Below, piece by piece: positions 28,276 to 37,433 of a stretch of DNA of 47,986 nt (position 1 is the first letter of the stretch; every line of letters begins with the position of its first letter). The notes under the pieces are model-generated. The model had not been told where the DNA came from. It saw nothing but the letters and a program-made list of their open reading frames with translations, and made no database searches. A program made the translations under genes and the position numbers. Source of the DNA: Armatimonadota bacterium (GTDB taxonomy: Bacteria; Sysuimicrobiota; Sysuimicrobiia; Sysuimicrobiales; Kaftiobacteriaceae); the NCBI GenBank assembly GCA_020028455.1, contig JAHZOA010000002.1, positions 1 to 47,986 on the forward strand, given 5' to 3'.

Positions 28276-28642
28276 ATCGTTCATCGAGGACGCGTCGATT
28301 GAGCTAGCGGAGTTCACCAAAGGTGCTCCGGCGCCGCAGACACTGCCCCCGGCGCCCAAGCCTCTGCGGGAGCCGGCGCCGCCCGAGCGTCCGATCCTTC
28401 GCCTGGTGCGTGAGGCTCAACAGCAGGATGTCGACGCACCCAAACTTCTGGAGATGACGCTGCATCTCCCCAAGAAGGGTGTGTGCGCCGCCTACTACAT
28501 CAATAAACGGTGCTGGGAGCTCCCCGACGCGTTCTGCAACCATGCGCTGCATATCTGCAGGCTGCGCGAATGCCCCGTGTACAATCTCCATCGAGAAGAG
28601 ATGGAGGGGCGATTCGCGTCGAAGTTTCGGCACCTCTGGTAA
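28238..28642 (+). CDS. Uncharacterised 134-aa protein with Pro-rich linker and C-terminal Cys cluster, overlapping parA
   Basis: ATG 28238; CX8CX7CX6CX4C: KGVCAAYYINKRCWELPDAFCNHALHICRLRECPVY. Confidence 0.8.
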   Translation: MRKEREELRRGLRSFIEDASIELAEFTKGAPAPQTLPPAPKPLREPAPPERPILRLVREAQQQDVDAPKLLEMTLHLPKKGVCAAYYINKRCWELPDAFCNHALHICRLRECPVYNLHREEMEGRFASKFRHLW

Positions 28643-28684
28643 GAGCTGGAAGGCAGCTTTTCAGTTCTTCAGCTTTCCAGCTTC
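28643..28684. repeat. Short inverted repeat of AGCTGGAAG-type units between convergent genes
   Basis: gagctggaaggcagcttttcagttcttcagctttccagctt. Confidence 0.65.
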
Positions 28685-29322
28685 AAGTCGAGTAACTCTC
28701 TCAGGTCCATTATCCATTTCCAGATCGGCAATCCTCGATCGCGGACTGACGCTTCCTTCGTTCCGAATCCAATGAAGCGCGCGCCTGCGTCGCGCGCTGC
28801 CTGCGCGTCGATCCAAGCATCGCCGATCAGGTAGAAGCGGCTCACGCGATCCAGGCGATTCACGATGTAGACGATGCCGTCCGGGTGCGGCTTCAGCGCA
28901 GGCACTTCATCCCGGGTAGCCATGACCTTGAAGTGACGCTCCAGGTCCAGTGGTCGCAGCCGGTCCGCGACCCCCGCCCGCGCATTGTTGGTCAGCAGCG
29001 CCAGTTGATAACCCCGCTCGCTGAGTGAGGCAACAACCTCGGGAGCGCTCGGAATCACTGTGGCGTGTTCGAGACCTTGCCGCTCCGCCTCTCCGATGAT
29101 TTGCCACATCTGATCAGCCAATCCCAGGTTAACCTGGCTGCCCAGGGAGACCAGTTCCGGAAGGGCCAGCCGCACGAGCTCGTCCCGGGTCTGGGTCGAC
29201 GGTCCCTTTTTATATAGAAGGTCGATGAGATGGTGGCGCAGGCCGAGGAAGTCGATGTGAGAGTCGATGAGGGTGTTGTCGAGGTCGAAGATGAGGGCGA
29301 TTTCGCGGGGCGGCAGAGGCAC
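28669..29322 (-). CDS. HAD-family hydrolase (phosphoglycolate phosphatase-like)
   Basis: IALIFDLDNTLIDSHIDF; LLTNNARAGVADRL; LKPHPDGIVY...YLIGDAWIDAQAARDAGARFIGF; start GTG 29322 inferred. Confidence 0.88.
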   Translation of the reverse strand: MPLPPREIALIFDLDNTLIDSHIDFLGLRHHLIDLLYKKGPSTQTRDELVRLALPELVSLGSQVNLGLADQMWQIIGEAERQGLEHATVIPSAPEVVASLSERGYQLALLTNNARAGVADRLRPLDLERHFKVMATRDEVPALKPHPDGIVYIVNRLDRVSRFYLIGDAWIDAQAARDAGARFIGFGTKEASVRDRGLPIWKWIMDLRELLDLKLES

Positions 29323-29365
29323 AAGAGGGGTTTCGTTTGTTCTTCCCAAAATTCTTTTCCAATTG

Positions 29366-29450
29366 GCCAGCTCTGAGGGAGGGCGAAGCCTCTCCCCGAC
29401 TACAACTAATACGGGGACCCCTCTGGCTCCGCCCTCCCTCACGCTGGCCG
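29366..29450. repeat. Long imperfect inverted repeat (~34 nt arms) between divergent HAD and peroxiredoxin genes
   Basis: ggccagctctgagggagggcgaagcctctccccg ... cggggacccctctggctccgccctccctcacgctggcc. Confidence 0.85.
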
Positions 29451-29471
29451 TTGAGTTCTCAGGAGGATGAC

Positions 29472-29930
29472 GTGATTGAACAGGGCCAGCGTGCGCCAGA
29501 TTTCACTCTCCCCGACGATCGAGGCGAGCGAGCATCGCTGAAGGATTACCGGGGGCAGAAGGTGGTCCTATGGTTCTACGTCCGGGATGACACTTCGGGT
29601 TGAACAGTTGAAGCCGCCGCGTTCCGTGACGAATACGCGGAATACACGAAGCAGAACGTCGCCATCCTCGGTGTGAGCCCGGACAGTGTGGACAGCCACG
29701 CCAAATGGAAAGAGAAAATGAAGATCCCTCATGCGCTGCTGGCTGACGAGGGAGGGAACGTGGCGCAGAAATACGGGGTCTGGGTCGAGAAGACGAGCCC
29801 TTCAGGCAAGACCTACTGGGGCGTGGCCAGGACCACTTTCATCATTGATGAGGAGGGTAACGTGATGAAAGTGTTTCCGAAGGTACAGGCGCGGGGGCAC
29901 AGCAAGGAAGTACTTGCCGCTCTGAAGTAG
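29472..29930 (+). CDS. bcp: Bcp-type peroxiredoxin, predicted selenoprotein (UGA=Sec at codon 44)
   Basis: GTG 29472 with aggagg SD; DDTSG-TGA-TVEAAAFRDEYAEY keeps frame to TAG 29930; UGA aligns with peroxidatic Cys of Bcp (TPGCTxxAC); downstream NVAILGVSPDSVDSHAKWKEK...FIIDEEGNV. Confidence 0.88.
29601..29640 (+). promoter_or_regulatory. Putative bacterial SECIS element
   Basis: UGA 29601-29603; stem CCGCG(29617-21)/CGCGG(29636-40) plus UUC/GAA; loop CGUGAC starting 22 nt after UGA, G at second loop position. Confidence 0.7.
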
Positions 29931-29975
29931 GTCGACAGCTTGCGATCTATAGACCTTTTACCTTCGGCAATCGCA

Positions 29976-30905
29976 CTACTCCGGGCACGTCATGCAGGGT
30001 TCAGACCCAAGCTTCGGCCGTGCTTCCGCGGGTGGAGGCTGGCTGATGGCACCTGCATACACGCTTGCTAGGACAAGCCCGCCACCGAAGATCAGTGAAG
30101 GTGACATCGGGGCGCGTTCAAGTATGGCACCGAGGATGATCGCTACAACTGGGAACAGGACAAACTGATAGGATGCCGCTGATGCCGACCAGTGCTTTAG
30201 AACAAATAGAAAGAGGACGAACCCGGCACTGGACCCCAGCACGATCAGATAGCCGAGCGCGATCCAGGTACTGGCACGAACCGGGACGCTCCAGGATTCT
30301 CGTGATAGAAGCGACAGGATAACAAGGAGAATCACGCCAGCCGCCATAGCGACAGCATTCGTGCTGACCGGATGGGTCTTCGGAAAATTCTTGACGATGA
30401 TCGCCGACTCCGCGACACAGAGCGCCGCAACGACAAGGGCCAGTAAGGATAACAGGGGAACGCCTGTGCCTACCGACCCTCGGAAAATAACGGCGATCCC
30501 GATCAGGGCAACGATGCCTCCGACGAGGGCCCGCCAGCGGAACTTCTCTTGACCGTGTAGCAAGGCAAGAAGAAAAGTGAGCAATGGCGCGGAGGCAAAT
30601 ATCACGGCAGCAAGCCCGGCCGAAACGTGCTGCATTCCCCACATCGCAAACGCGTATCCTGCCCCGAACCCCAGCCCTCCGTAGATAGCCGCTCCGATCA
30701 GCGCGCGGCCTCGGGGAAGAGGGAATTTCTGGGTGAGCGCGACTGCAAAGAGGAGCAGCGCTGCCACCGCGAAGCGAAGAGTGGCGCCCCAGAACGGTGG
30801 GAGCTCGCGGAGGCTGAACCGGACAGCGACAAAGTTGGTACCACCGATTAGGACGATGGCCCCAAAGGCAAACAGCGTCAGCTGATCGGATCGCCGGTTG
30901 TCCAT
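29976..30905 (-). CDS. DMT/EamA family transporter
   Basis: 10 TM-type; NFVAVRFSLRELPPFWGATLRFAVAALLL; start ATG 30905. Confidence 0.9.
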   Translation of the reverse strand: MDNRRSDQLTLFAFGAIVLIGGTNFVAVRFSLRELPPFWGATLRFAVAALLLFAVALTQKFPLPRGRALIGAAIYGGLGFGAGYAFAMWGMQHVSAGLAAVIFASAPLLTFLLALLHGQEKFRWRALVGGIVALIGIAVIFRGSVGTGVPLLSLLALVVAALCVAESAIIVKNFPKTHPVSTNAVAMAAGVILLVILSLLSRESWSVPVRASTWIALGYLIVLGSSAGFVLFLFVLKHWSASAASYQFVLFPVVAIILGAILERAPMSPSLIFGGGLVLASVYAGAISQPPPAEARPKLGSEPCMTCPE

Positions 30906-30974
30906 GCGCGTCAGAACTTCATCCCCGCTCGGGCGATCCCAGCATGAAAGAGCGCTGTAGCACAACATTCATTT

Positions 30975-31006
30975 CCACGACCGACGACCCACGACCTACG
31001 ACCGCG
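30975..31006 (-). repeat. Single arm of GGTCGTA-type tandem units
   Basis: ccacgaccgacgacccacgacctacgaccgcg. Confidence 0.8.
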
Positions 31007-31009
31007 GTT

Positions 31010-32302
31010 TTAGGGATACAGCCTGTTGAGCAGTCGAGGAAATGGAATCGTCTCGCGGATATGCTCGATCCCGCATATCCAGGCCACAGTTCGCTCGATC
31101 CCAAGCCCGAACCCGGAGTGGGGAACAGAGCCGTAGCGACGGAGATCGAGATACCACTGGTAGACATCGGTCGGAAGGTTGTGCTCGCGCAGCCGCTGCT
31201 CGAGGAGCGCAAGGTCATCGATCCGCTGTCCACCTCCAATGATTTCGCCATATCCCTCGGGGGCGAGCAGGTCGGCGGAAAGGACCACATCGTGCCGCTC
31301 CTGGTCGGGCTGCATGTAAAATGCCTTGCATTTTGCCGGATAGTGATGCACGAAGAGCGGGCGGTCGAACTGCGATGAGAGCATCGTTTCTTCATCCGCT
31401 CCGAGATCATCGCCCCAGGGCACCGGCTTGCCGGATTTCTTTAGCCGTTCGAGCGCCTCGTCGTAGGACAACCTGGGGAAGGGGGACTGAATGTCTTTGA
31501 GCTTTGCCGTATCTCGCTCGAGAGCGGCGAGTTCGTTCGTCCTGCGCTGCAGCACCCGGCCGACGACGGCGACCATCATCTCTTCAGCAAGCGCCATGTA
31601 CTCGTCCAGCGTCATGTAAGCAACTTCCGGCTCCAGCATCCAGAATTCGCTGAGGTGTCGCCGGGTCTTCGACTTCTCGGCGCGGAACGTAGGACCGAAA
31701 CAGTAGACCCGGCCGAAGGCCATCGCGTTTGCCTCGTTGTACAGCTGACCGGACTGCGTGAGGTATGCGGTACCGAGGTCGAAGTATGGCGTTTCGAAGA
31801 GGGTGGTCGTCCCCTCGACGGCGGCCGGGGTCAGGATAGGCGTATCCATCCGGACGAACCCTTTGCCATCGAGAAATTCAGCGCAGGCCCGGATGACCTC
31901 GGCGCGTACGCGCATCACGGCGTGCTGCCGGCGGCTCCGCAGCCACAGGTGTCGGTGGTCCATTAGAAACTCGACGCCGTGCTCTTTTGGCGTGATCGGG
32001 TAGGGCGCCGCGATCTGCACGACCTTCAGGTCCGTGAGCGAGAGTTCAACACCGCCGGGCGCTCGTTTGTCCTCGCGCACGAGGCCGCGAATGATGACGG
32101 AAGACTCCTGCGTGAGATTCTCCGCGAGCCCGAACGCGTCTTGGGATACGTCCTGTTTGGCCAGAACAGACTGCATGATCCCGCTGCCGTCGCGGATCTG
32201 GAGAAAGTGGATGCTGCCGCTGCTTCGTTTGTTGTACAACCATCCCTGGATCTCGACTTCTTCTCCCACGTGTGCGGCAGCGTCTTCAATCCGAATGTGC
32301 AT
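31010..32302 (-). CDS. asnS: Asparaginyl-tRNA synthetase
   Basis: [73 protein letters not shown]. Confidence 0.95.
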   Translation of the reverse strand: MHIRIEDAAAHVGEEVEIQGWLYNKRSSGSIHFLQIRDGSGIMQSVLAKQDVSQDAFGLAENLTQESSVIIRGLVREDKRAPGGVELSLTDLKVVQIAAPYPITPKEHGVEFLMDHRHLWLRSRRQHAVMRVRAEVIRACAEFLDGKGFVRMDTPILTPAAVEGTTTLFETPYFDLGTAYLTQSGQLYNEANAMAFGRVYCFGPTFRAEKSKTRRHLSEFWMLEPEVAYMTLDEYMALAEEMMVAVVGRVLQRRTNELAALERDTAKLKDIQSPFPRLSYDEALERLKKSGKPVPWGDDLGADEETMLSSQFDRPLFVHHYPAKCKAFYMQPDQERHDVVLSADLLAPEGYGEIIGGGQRIDDLALLEQRLREHNLPTDVYQWYLDLRRYGSVPHSGFGLGIERTVAWICGIEHIRETIPFPRLLNRLYP

Positions 32303-32387
32303 TGATGTCACCTCGCGCTGGCCGCTAGATTCATCGATGCACGATCATTACCTCCCCAGGGCCTCGGACCTCGGGAATTTGCTCGGG

Positions 32388-32416
32388 TTGCCATCGCTGG
32401 AGGGTGATGTTATACT
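32388..32416 (+). promoter_or_regulatory. Promoter of rimP-nusA-infB operon
   Basis: TTGCCA - 17 bp - TATACT. Confidence 0.75.
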
Positions 32417-32482
32417 CGGAATGTCGCGTGCAACGCGCGATGCTGTGCAAAATCAACGAGCTTCCGTTCGGAGGCAGAGTGT

Positions 32483-32508
32483 GAGTGGGTTCCAACCCAC
32501 TCTTTTTT
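32483..32508 (+). terminator. Intrinsic terminator in rimP leader (attenuator candidate)
   Basis: gagtggg-ttccaa-cccactc-tttttt located 19 nt upstream of rimP ATG and downstream of the promoter. Confidence 0.85.
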
Positions 32509-32526
32509 AATGAAGAAGATGGCGTC

Positions 32527-33018
32527 ATGAATCGAAAAGATGTGGTTCAGCAGGTGGAGGAGCTCGTGGGGCCCATTGCTCAGGGCATGGGGTTGGAGGT
32601 CGTGGACATCCAACTGACGGGGGACATACATCGACCGCTGCTGCGGGTGTTGATGGATCGCCTCGAGGGCGGGATTACGGTCGACGAGTGCGCCCGTGCC
32701 AACGAGGCGCTGAGCCGACAACTCGACCTGTACGATTTGTTTCCGACCTCGTACACGGTGGAGGTGAGCTCGCCCGGCCTGGATCGGCCACTGCGGACCG
32801 ACGCGGACTTCCGGCGATTCGCCGGACAGCGGGCCGAGATTAAGACATTCGTTCCGATCGACGGGCAGCGCCGCTTTCGGGGGACGCTGCTCGGGATCAT
32901 CGGCGACGCTGTCGTGGTACAGATTGACGGGCGCCAGGTGCACGTGCCCAAAGGGGAGATTGCACAGGCCCGTCTCGCCGTAGAGATGGAAGATTTGCGA
33001 CAGGACTTTAAGCGGTAA
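32527..33018 (+). CDS. rimP: Ribosome maturation factor RimP
   Basis: MNRKDVVQQVEELVGPIAQGMGLEVVDIQLTG; YTVEVSSPGLDRPL. Confidence 0.95.
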   Translation: MNRKDVVQQVEELVGPIAQGMGLEVVDIQLTGDIHRPLLRVLMDRLEGGITVDECARANEALSRQLDLYDLFPTSYTVEVSSPGLDRPLRTDADFRRFAGQRAEIKTFVPIDGQRRFRGTLLGIIGDAVVVQIDGRQVHVPKGEIAQARLAVEMEDLRQDFKR

Positions 33019-33035
33019 CGCATGGGGTGGATTGG

Positions 33036-34343
33036 ATGAACGGAGAACTGCTCAAGGCGCTTGAAGCCCTTGAGGAAGAGAAAGGTATTACCAAAGAAGT
33101 CATCCTCGAGGCCATCGAGGCGGCTGTGCTGTCCGCGTACAAGAAAAAGCACGGGCCGTCGGCGCAGAACGTGCGCGTCGAGGTGGACCGCGGCACGGGG
33201 GAGATGCGCGCGTATCAAGTCCGGACGATCGTAGAATCGGTCGACGACGAGCACACACAGATTGCACTGGCCGAAGCCCGCGAGTGGGACGATTCGGCGA
33301 CAGTCGGCGACATGGTGGAGCTTGAGGTCACCGTCGATCCTCAGGAGTTCGGCCGCATCGCCGCACAGACCGCAAAGCAGGTCGTCGTCCAGCGGCTCCG
33401 TGAGGGTGAGCGCGACCTCGTTTACAAGGAGTTCCGGGACCGCGAAGGCGACATCGTCACAGGCACGGTACAACGTATTGAGCGGAAGAATGTGTATCTG
33501 GACCTGGGGCGCATCGAAGCAGTGCTCCCTCCGACCGAGCAGATTCCTCGCGAGAGCTACCGTCAGAGCGAGCGGATCAAAGCATACGTGGTCGAGGTCC
33601 GCCAGGGGACACGCGGTCCGCAAATCGTAGTCTCCCGCACGCATCCAGGGTTGCTCAAGCGGTTGTTCGAGCTGGAGGTGCCCGAGATCTACGAGGGCAT
33701 CGTCGAGATTAAGGCGATTGCACGTGAAGCCGGCGGTCGCAGCAAGATTGCCGTCTCCTCGCGCGATAAGAATGTCGACGCCGTCGGCGCGTGTGTCGGT
33801 CCCAAAGGCTCGCGCGTCCAGGCCATTGTCGATGAACTGAAGGGCGAGAAGATCGACATCGTCCCGTGGAACGCCGACCAGGCGTTGTTTGTGGCCGGCG
33901 CCTTGAGTCCGGCAAAGGTGAGCCGCGTCGAGATCGATGACGAGACGAAGACAGCGCAAGTCATCGTGCCGGACAACCAGCTGTCGCTGGCCATCGGCCG
34001 CGAGGGACAGAACGCGCGACTGGCTGCGAAGTTGACCGGATGGCGTATCGACATCAAGAGCGAGACGCAGATCAAGGAGATCGAGGCGAAGAAGCTCTTC
34101 ATCGACTTGCCCCCGGAAGAAACTGTGGCGGAAGCCGCAACGGCAGCTCCCGAGGAGGGAGCGCCCCTGGAGGGAGCGCCCGTGGAAGGAGCACTCGTGG
34201 AGGGAGCGCCCGTAGAGGGTGCGCCTGTAGAGGGTGCGCCTGTGGATGCTGTTTCCGGCGAAGCAGGCGAGGGCGTTGCTTCGGACGGAGAAGCACCCGA
34301 TACGACTGTAAAGAAGGAACCCTCGACGGCGGGCGATGCCTAG
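33036..34343 (+). CDS. nusA: Transcription factor NusA
   Basis: SRTHPGLLKRLFELEVPEIYEGIVEIKAIAREAG; GPKGSRVQAIVDELKGEKIDIV; GREGQNARLAAKLTGW. Confidence 0.96.
   Translation: MNGELLKALEALEEEKGITKEVILEAIEAAVLSAYKKKHGPSAQNVRVEVDRGTGEMRAYQVRTIVESVDDEHTQIALAEAREWDDSATVGDMVELEVTVDPQEFGRIAAQTAKQVVVQRLREGERDLVYKEFRDREGDIVTGTVQRIERKNVYLDLGRIEAVLPPTEQIPRESYRQSERIKAYVVEVRQGTRGPQIVVSRTHPGLLKRLFELEVPEIYEGIVEIKAIAREAGGRSKIAVSSRDKNVDAVGACVGPKGSRVQAIVDELKGEKIDIVPWNADQALFVAGALSPAKVSRVEIDDETKTAQVIVPDNQLSLAIGREGQNARLAAKLTGWRIDIKSETQIKEIEAKKLFIDLPPEETVAEAATAAPEEGAPLEGAPVEGALVEGAPVEGAPVEGAPVDAVSGEAGEGVASDGEAPDTTVKKEPSTAGDA
34155..34244 (+). repeat. Six 15-nt tandem units encoding (EGAPV)n in NusA C-terminus
   Basis: gagggagcgcccctg gagggagcgcccgtg gaaggagcactcgtg gagggagcgcccgta gagggtgcgcctgta gagggtgcgcctgtg. 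Confidence 0.95.
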
Positions 34344-34608
34344 TACGCGAAAGGTGCCCGCGCGCACATGCGTGGCATGTCGTCGCACGCGTCCAAAGCG
34401 AGAGATGGTGCGTGTGGTGCGTACACCTGCCGGCGAGGTCATGGTGGATCCGACCGGGAAGCTGTCGGGAAGAGGCGCATACGTCTGTCCCGAGTTGGAT
34501 TGCGTGAACGTCGGCGTGCGAGAACAGCGTCTCCAGCATGCCTTAGAAGTTCAAATCCCAGAAGAGATCGCGCAAGTGTTGCGTGGGTTGATACATGCGA
34601 GTACATGA
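34336..34608 (+). CDS. ylxR: YlxR (DUF448) family protein
   Basis: RTCVACRRTRPKREMVRVVRTPAG...GRGAYVC. Confidence 0.92.
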   Translation: MPSTRKVPARTCVACRRTRPKREMVRVVRTPAGEVMVDPTGKLSGRGAYVCPELDCVNVGVREQRLQHALEVQIPEEIAQVLRGLIHAST

Positions 34609-37030
34609 ACTAGCCAAAGACCTAGGCGTGTCCAGCAAAGCGCTGATGGATCTCCTGGCCAAGATGAAGATTCCGGCCAGGAGTCACAGCAGCTCACTGG
34701 ATGATGCCGCCATCGGGCGCATCCGCCAGCAGCTTAAGGCGCCTGCCAAGCCTGCCGCCCCGGCTGTCCCTGCGCGGATTGCGAAGACACCGACGGGCGA
34801 GCGGATCCTCGGTATGCGCAAGATCGTGCGTCCAGTGGTGGAAGAGGCGCCGCCGGTAGCAACGGCTCCGGTCGCCGAGCCGCCGGTTCATGAAGCTCCT
34901 CCGGTCGTACCCCCGCCCCCGCCTGTTTTGCCTGAGCCCGTCAAAGTGAAACCGGCCGTCGTTCCAGATGAGGCAAAAAAGCCCGCAGCAAAACCAGCGC
35001 CGGAGGCCCCGGTGATCAAACCCGCGGCAAAGGCGCCCGCGCCACCGCATCCCAAGGCTCCGCAAGTGGATACAAGACTTCCCGGTACCCGGACGCCGCG
35101 GCCGATGCTGCGTCCAGTTCCGCGCAAAGAAGCGCCGAGAGCGATGCCTCCACGCGGTCCGGGAGGGACTCCTGTCACGTCGACCGGAGCACCCTCGGTT
35201 GTTCCGGCGGCGTCAAGCGATCGGAAGACCAGGGAACGCATGCCCCCTCCGCCATCGCAGCCGCTTCCGGTCGCACCCGTGGTTCCTGCCGAGGTCGAAC
35301 TCACCAGCGCGTTGACGGTGGGCGACCTTGCAGCAAAGCTCGAGCTTCACGGCGGGGAGGTGGTGAAGCGACTCCTCGAGCAAGGTGTGCTGGCAGGCAT
35401 CAACCATCAGATCTCACTCGAGGCGGCATCCAAAGTTGCGGAATCGTTCGGTTCATCGGTAAAGAAGCCCGCGCACGCCGGCCAGCCGGGCAGCCGGGTG
35501 TCAAAGCGTCTCGAGGTTTCCAAGGAAGGCACGGTTGCGCAGCGTCCGCCCATCGTGACCATCATGGGTCACGTCGACCACGGAAAGACAACGCTGCTGG
35601 ACGCGATCCGGCAGACCGATGTCGCAGGCAAAGAGTTCGGGGGGATCACGCAACACATCGGGGCATCGACGGTGGACGTCGACGGCCGCCGCATTGTCTT
35701 CATCGACACACCCGGCCACGAAGCGTTCACGGCCTTGCGGGCGCGGGGCGCGCAGGTCACTGACATCGCGGTCCTGCTGGTTGCCGCGGACGACGGCGTT
35801 ATGCCGCAGACGGTTGAAGCGTTCAACCACGCCAGGGCCGCGGGCGTCCCGATTATGGTGGTGATCAACAAGGTGGATCTGCCGCAGGCCAATCCCGATC
35901 GCGTGAAGCAGCAGCTCTCGGAGCTCGGGTTGGTTCCTGAAGATTGGGGCGGCGATACGGTGACCGTTCCCGTGTCTGCGCGGACGAAGCAGGGGGTCAA
36001 GGAACTTCTCGAGATGATCCTGCTCGTGGCGGACCTGCAGGAACTGCGTGCCCCCGCGGACCGTCCCGCTCGCGGCACCATCGTTGAAGCGGAGCTCGAC
36101 AAAGGCCGCGGCCCCGTGGCGACTGTGCTCGTGCAGGAAGGGACGCTCAGAGTCGGCGACGCCATCGTCGCCGGCGAAGCGTATGGACGGGTCCGGGCGA
36201 TGACGGGTGATCGCGGCGAACGGCTGAATGAGGCCGGGCCGGCGGTGCCCGTAGAGGTTGTGGGGCTCGACAGCATGCCTCAGGCCGGCGATCTGCTGGA
36301 AGTAGTGCGCGACGACAAACTTGCAAAGGCTGTTGCGGAAGAGCGCCGCGAGCGACGGCGTGCAGCGGAAGTGGCGGTCGCGCGTCCGTCCATGGGCACA
36401 GAAGAAGGCGGTGAGGCGGGACCGAAGGAGGCGCGCCTGATCATCAAGGCGGATACGCATGGATCCGTGGAAGCGTTGACGTCCTCGCTATCTCGCCTGG
36501 CGATTCCTGAAGTTGGGGTCACGATTCTTCACGCGGCGGTCGGCAACGTGGCGGAGTCTGATGTGATGCTCGCTGCCGCGAGCCGCGCGGCCATCATCGG
36601 GTTCAACGTCCGTCCCGAGCCTCAGGTGCGCAAGCTGGCCGAGCAAGAGCAAATCGAGATCCTCACGTATCGCGTGATCTACGAAGCGATCGAGGATCTG
36701 CAGAAACGACTGCGGGGCATGCTGGCGCCGAAGCGGCGCGAGGTTGCGCTCGGTCAGGCCGAGGTCCGCCAGACGTTCACGATCTCGAAAATCGGCACCA
36801 TCGCCGGCTCGTATGTGGCGGCCGGGACCATCCCACGCAGCGCGAATGTCCGTCTGATCCGGGATGGTGCGGTCGTGCACGAGGGGAAGATTGCCTCGCT
36901 GCGCCGCTTCAAAGATGACGTCCGCGAGGTCACGGAAGGCTTCGAGTGCGGCATCGGGCTGGAACGCTTTAATGACATCAAGGTGGGGGACATTATAGAG
37001 GCGTACGAGATCAGAGAAGAACCTGCATAG
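34595..37030 (+). CDS. infB: Translation initiation factor IF-2
   Basis: [44 protein letters not shown]. Confidence 0.97.
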   Translation: MRVHELAKDLGVSSKALMDLLAKMKIPARSHSSSLDDAAIGRIRQQLKAPAKPAAPAVPARIAKTPTGERILGMRKIVRPVVEEAPPVATAPVAEPPVHEAPPVVPPPPPVLPEPVKVKPAVVPDEAKKPAAKPAPEAPVIKPAAKAPAPPHPKAPQVDTRLPGTRTPRPMLRPVPRKEAPRAMPPRGPGGTPVTSTGAPSVVPAASSDRKTRERMPPPPSQPLPVAPVVPAEVELTSALTVGDLAAKLELHGGEVVKRLLEQGVLAGINHQISLEAASKVAESFGSSVKKPAHAGQPGSRVSKRLEVSKEGTVAQRPPIVTIMGHVDHGKTTLLDAIRQTDVAGKEFGGITQHIGASTVDVDGRRIVFIDTPGHEAFTALRARGAQVTDIAVLLVAADDGVMPQTVEAFNHARAAGVPIMVVINKVDLPQANPDRVKQQLSELGLVPEDWGGDTVTVPVSARTKQGVKELLEMILLVADLQELRAPADRPARGTIVEAELDKGRGPVATVLVQEGTLRVGDAIVAGEAYGRVRAMTGDRGERLNEAGPAVPVEVVGLDSMPQAGDLLEVVRDDKLAKAVAEERRERRRAAEVAVARPSMGTEEGGEAGPKEARLIIKADTHGSVEALTSSLSRLAIPEVGVTILHAAVGNVAESDVMLAAASRAAIIGFNVRPEPQVRKLAEQEQIEILTYRVIYEAIEDLQKRLRGMLAPKRREVALGQAEVRQTFTISKIGTIAGSYVAAGTIPRSANVRLIRDGAVVHEGKIASLRRFKDDVREVTEGFECGIGLERFNDIKVGDIIEAYEIREEPA

Positions 37031-37033
37031 GAG

Positions 37034-37116
37034 CGGTCGTAGGTCGTTGGTCGTAGGTCGTTGACAAATCCATTGCATTTCCTACGACCTACCACCTACG
37101 ACCTACTACCGTAGTT
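37034..37116. repeat. Inverted repeat with arms of tandem GGTCGTA units
   Basis: cggtcgtaggtcgttggtcgtaggtcgtt ... cctacgacctaccacctacgacctactaccgtagtt. Confidence 0.9.
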
Positions 37117-37119
37117 TCG

Positions 37120-37413
37120 ATGGTAGTTTCGATGGTGGTTGGCGTCCTGCACATCCAACTCAGTTTACCGGGCGCAGGCAGTTTAAAGGACAAGCGCCGG
37201 CTGCTCACGAGCTTGCTCGATCGGCTCCACAACCGGTTCAATGTCGCGGCGGCGGAGGTTGATCAGCAGGACGTCTGGCGCCGGGCCGAGGTTGCCGTCG
37301 CCTGTGTCAGCAGCGAAGGCCGCCACGCCAACCAGATCCTCACGCGTGTGATGACGGAAGTCGAACGCGCGAACGATCTCATTGTGGTCGGGTACGAAAT
37401 GGAACTACGGTAG
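37120..37413 (+). CDS. ylxP: DUF503 / YlxP-like protein
   Basis: VGVLHIQLSLPGAGSLKDKRRLLTSLLDRLHNRFNVAAAEVDQQD. Confidence 0.92.
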   Translation: MVVSMVVGVLHIQLSLPGAGSLKDKRRLLTSLLDRLHNRFNVAAAEVDQQDVWRRAEVAVACVSSEGRHANQILTRVMTEVERANDLIVVGYEMELR

Positions 37414-37433
37414 CCCGCGATCCGGGTAGAGCG

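Noticed and set aside
29601-29603. UGA as a simple nonsense mutation or sequencing error in bcp
   Set aside because: Exact catalytic-Cys position, intact downstream frame, SECIS-like hairpin and loss of the resolving Cys all favour Sec, though sel genes are outside the window.
32580-34442. 620-aa minus-strand ORF antisense to rimP/nusA
   Set aside because: Lies wholly opposite well-supported genes; low-complexity repeats (RRTLYGRSLH) are the complement of the NusA EGAPV repeat; typical spurious ORF in GC-rich DNA.
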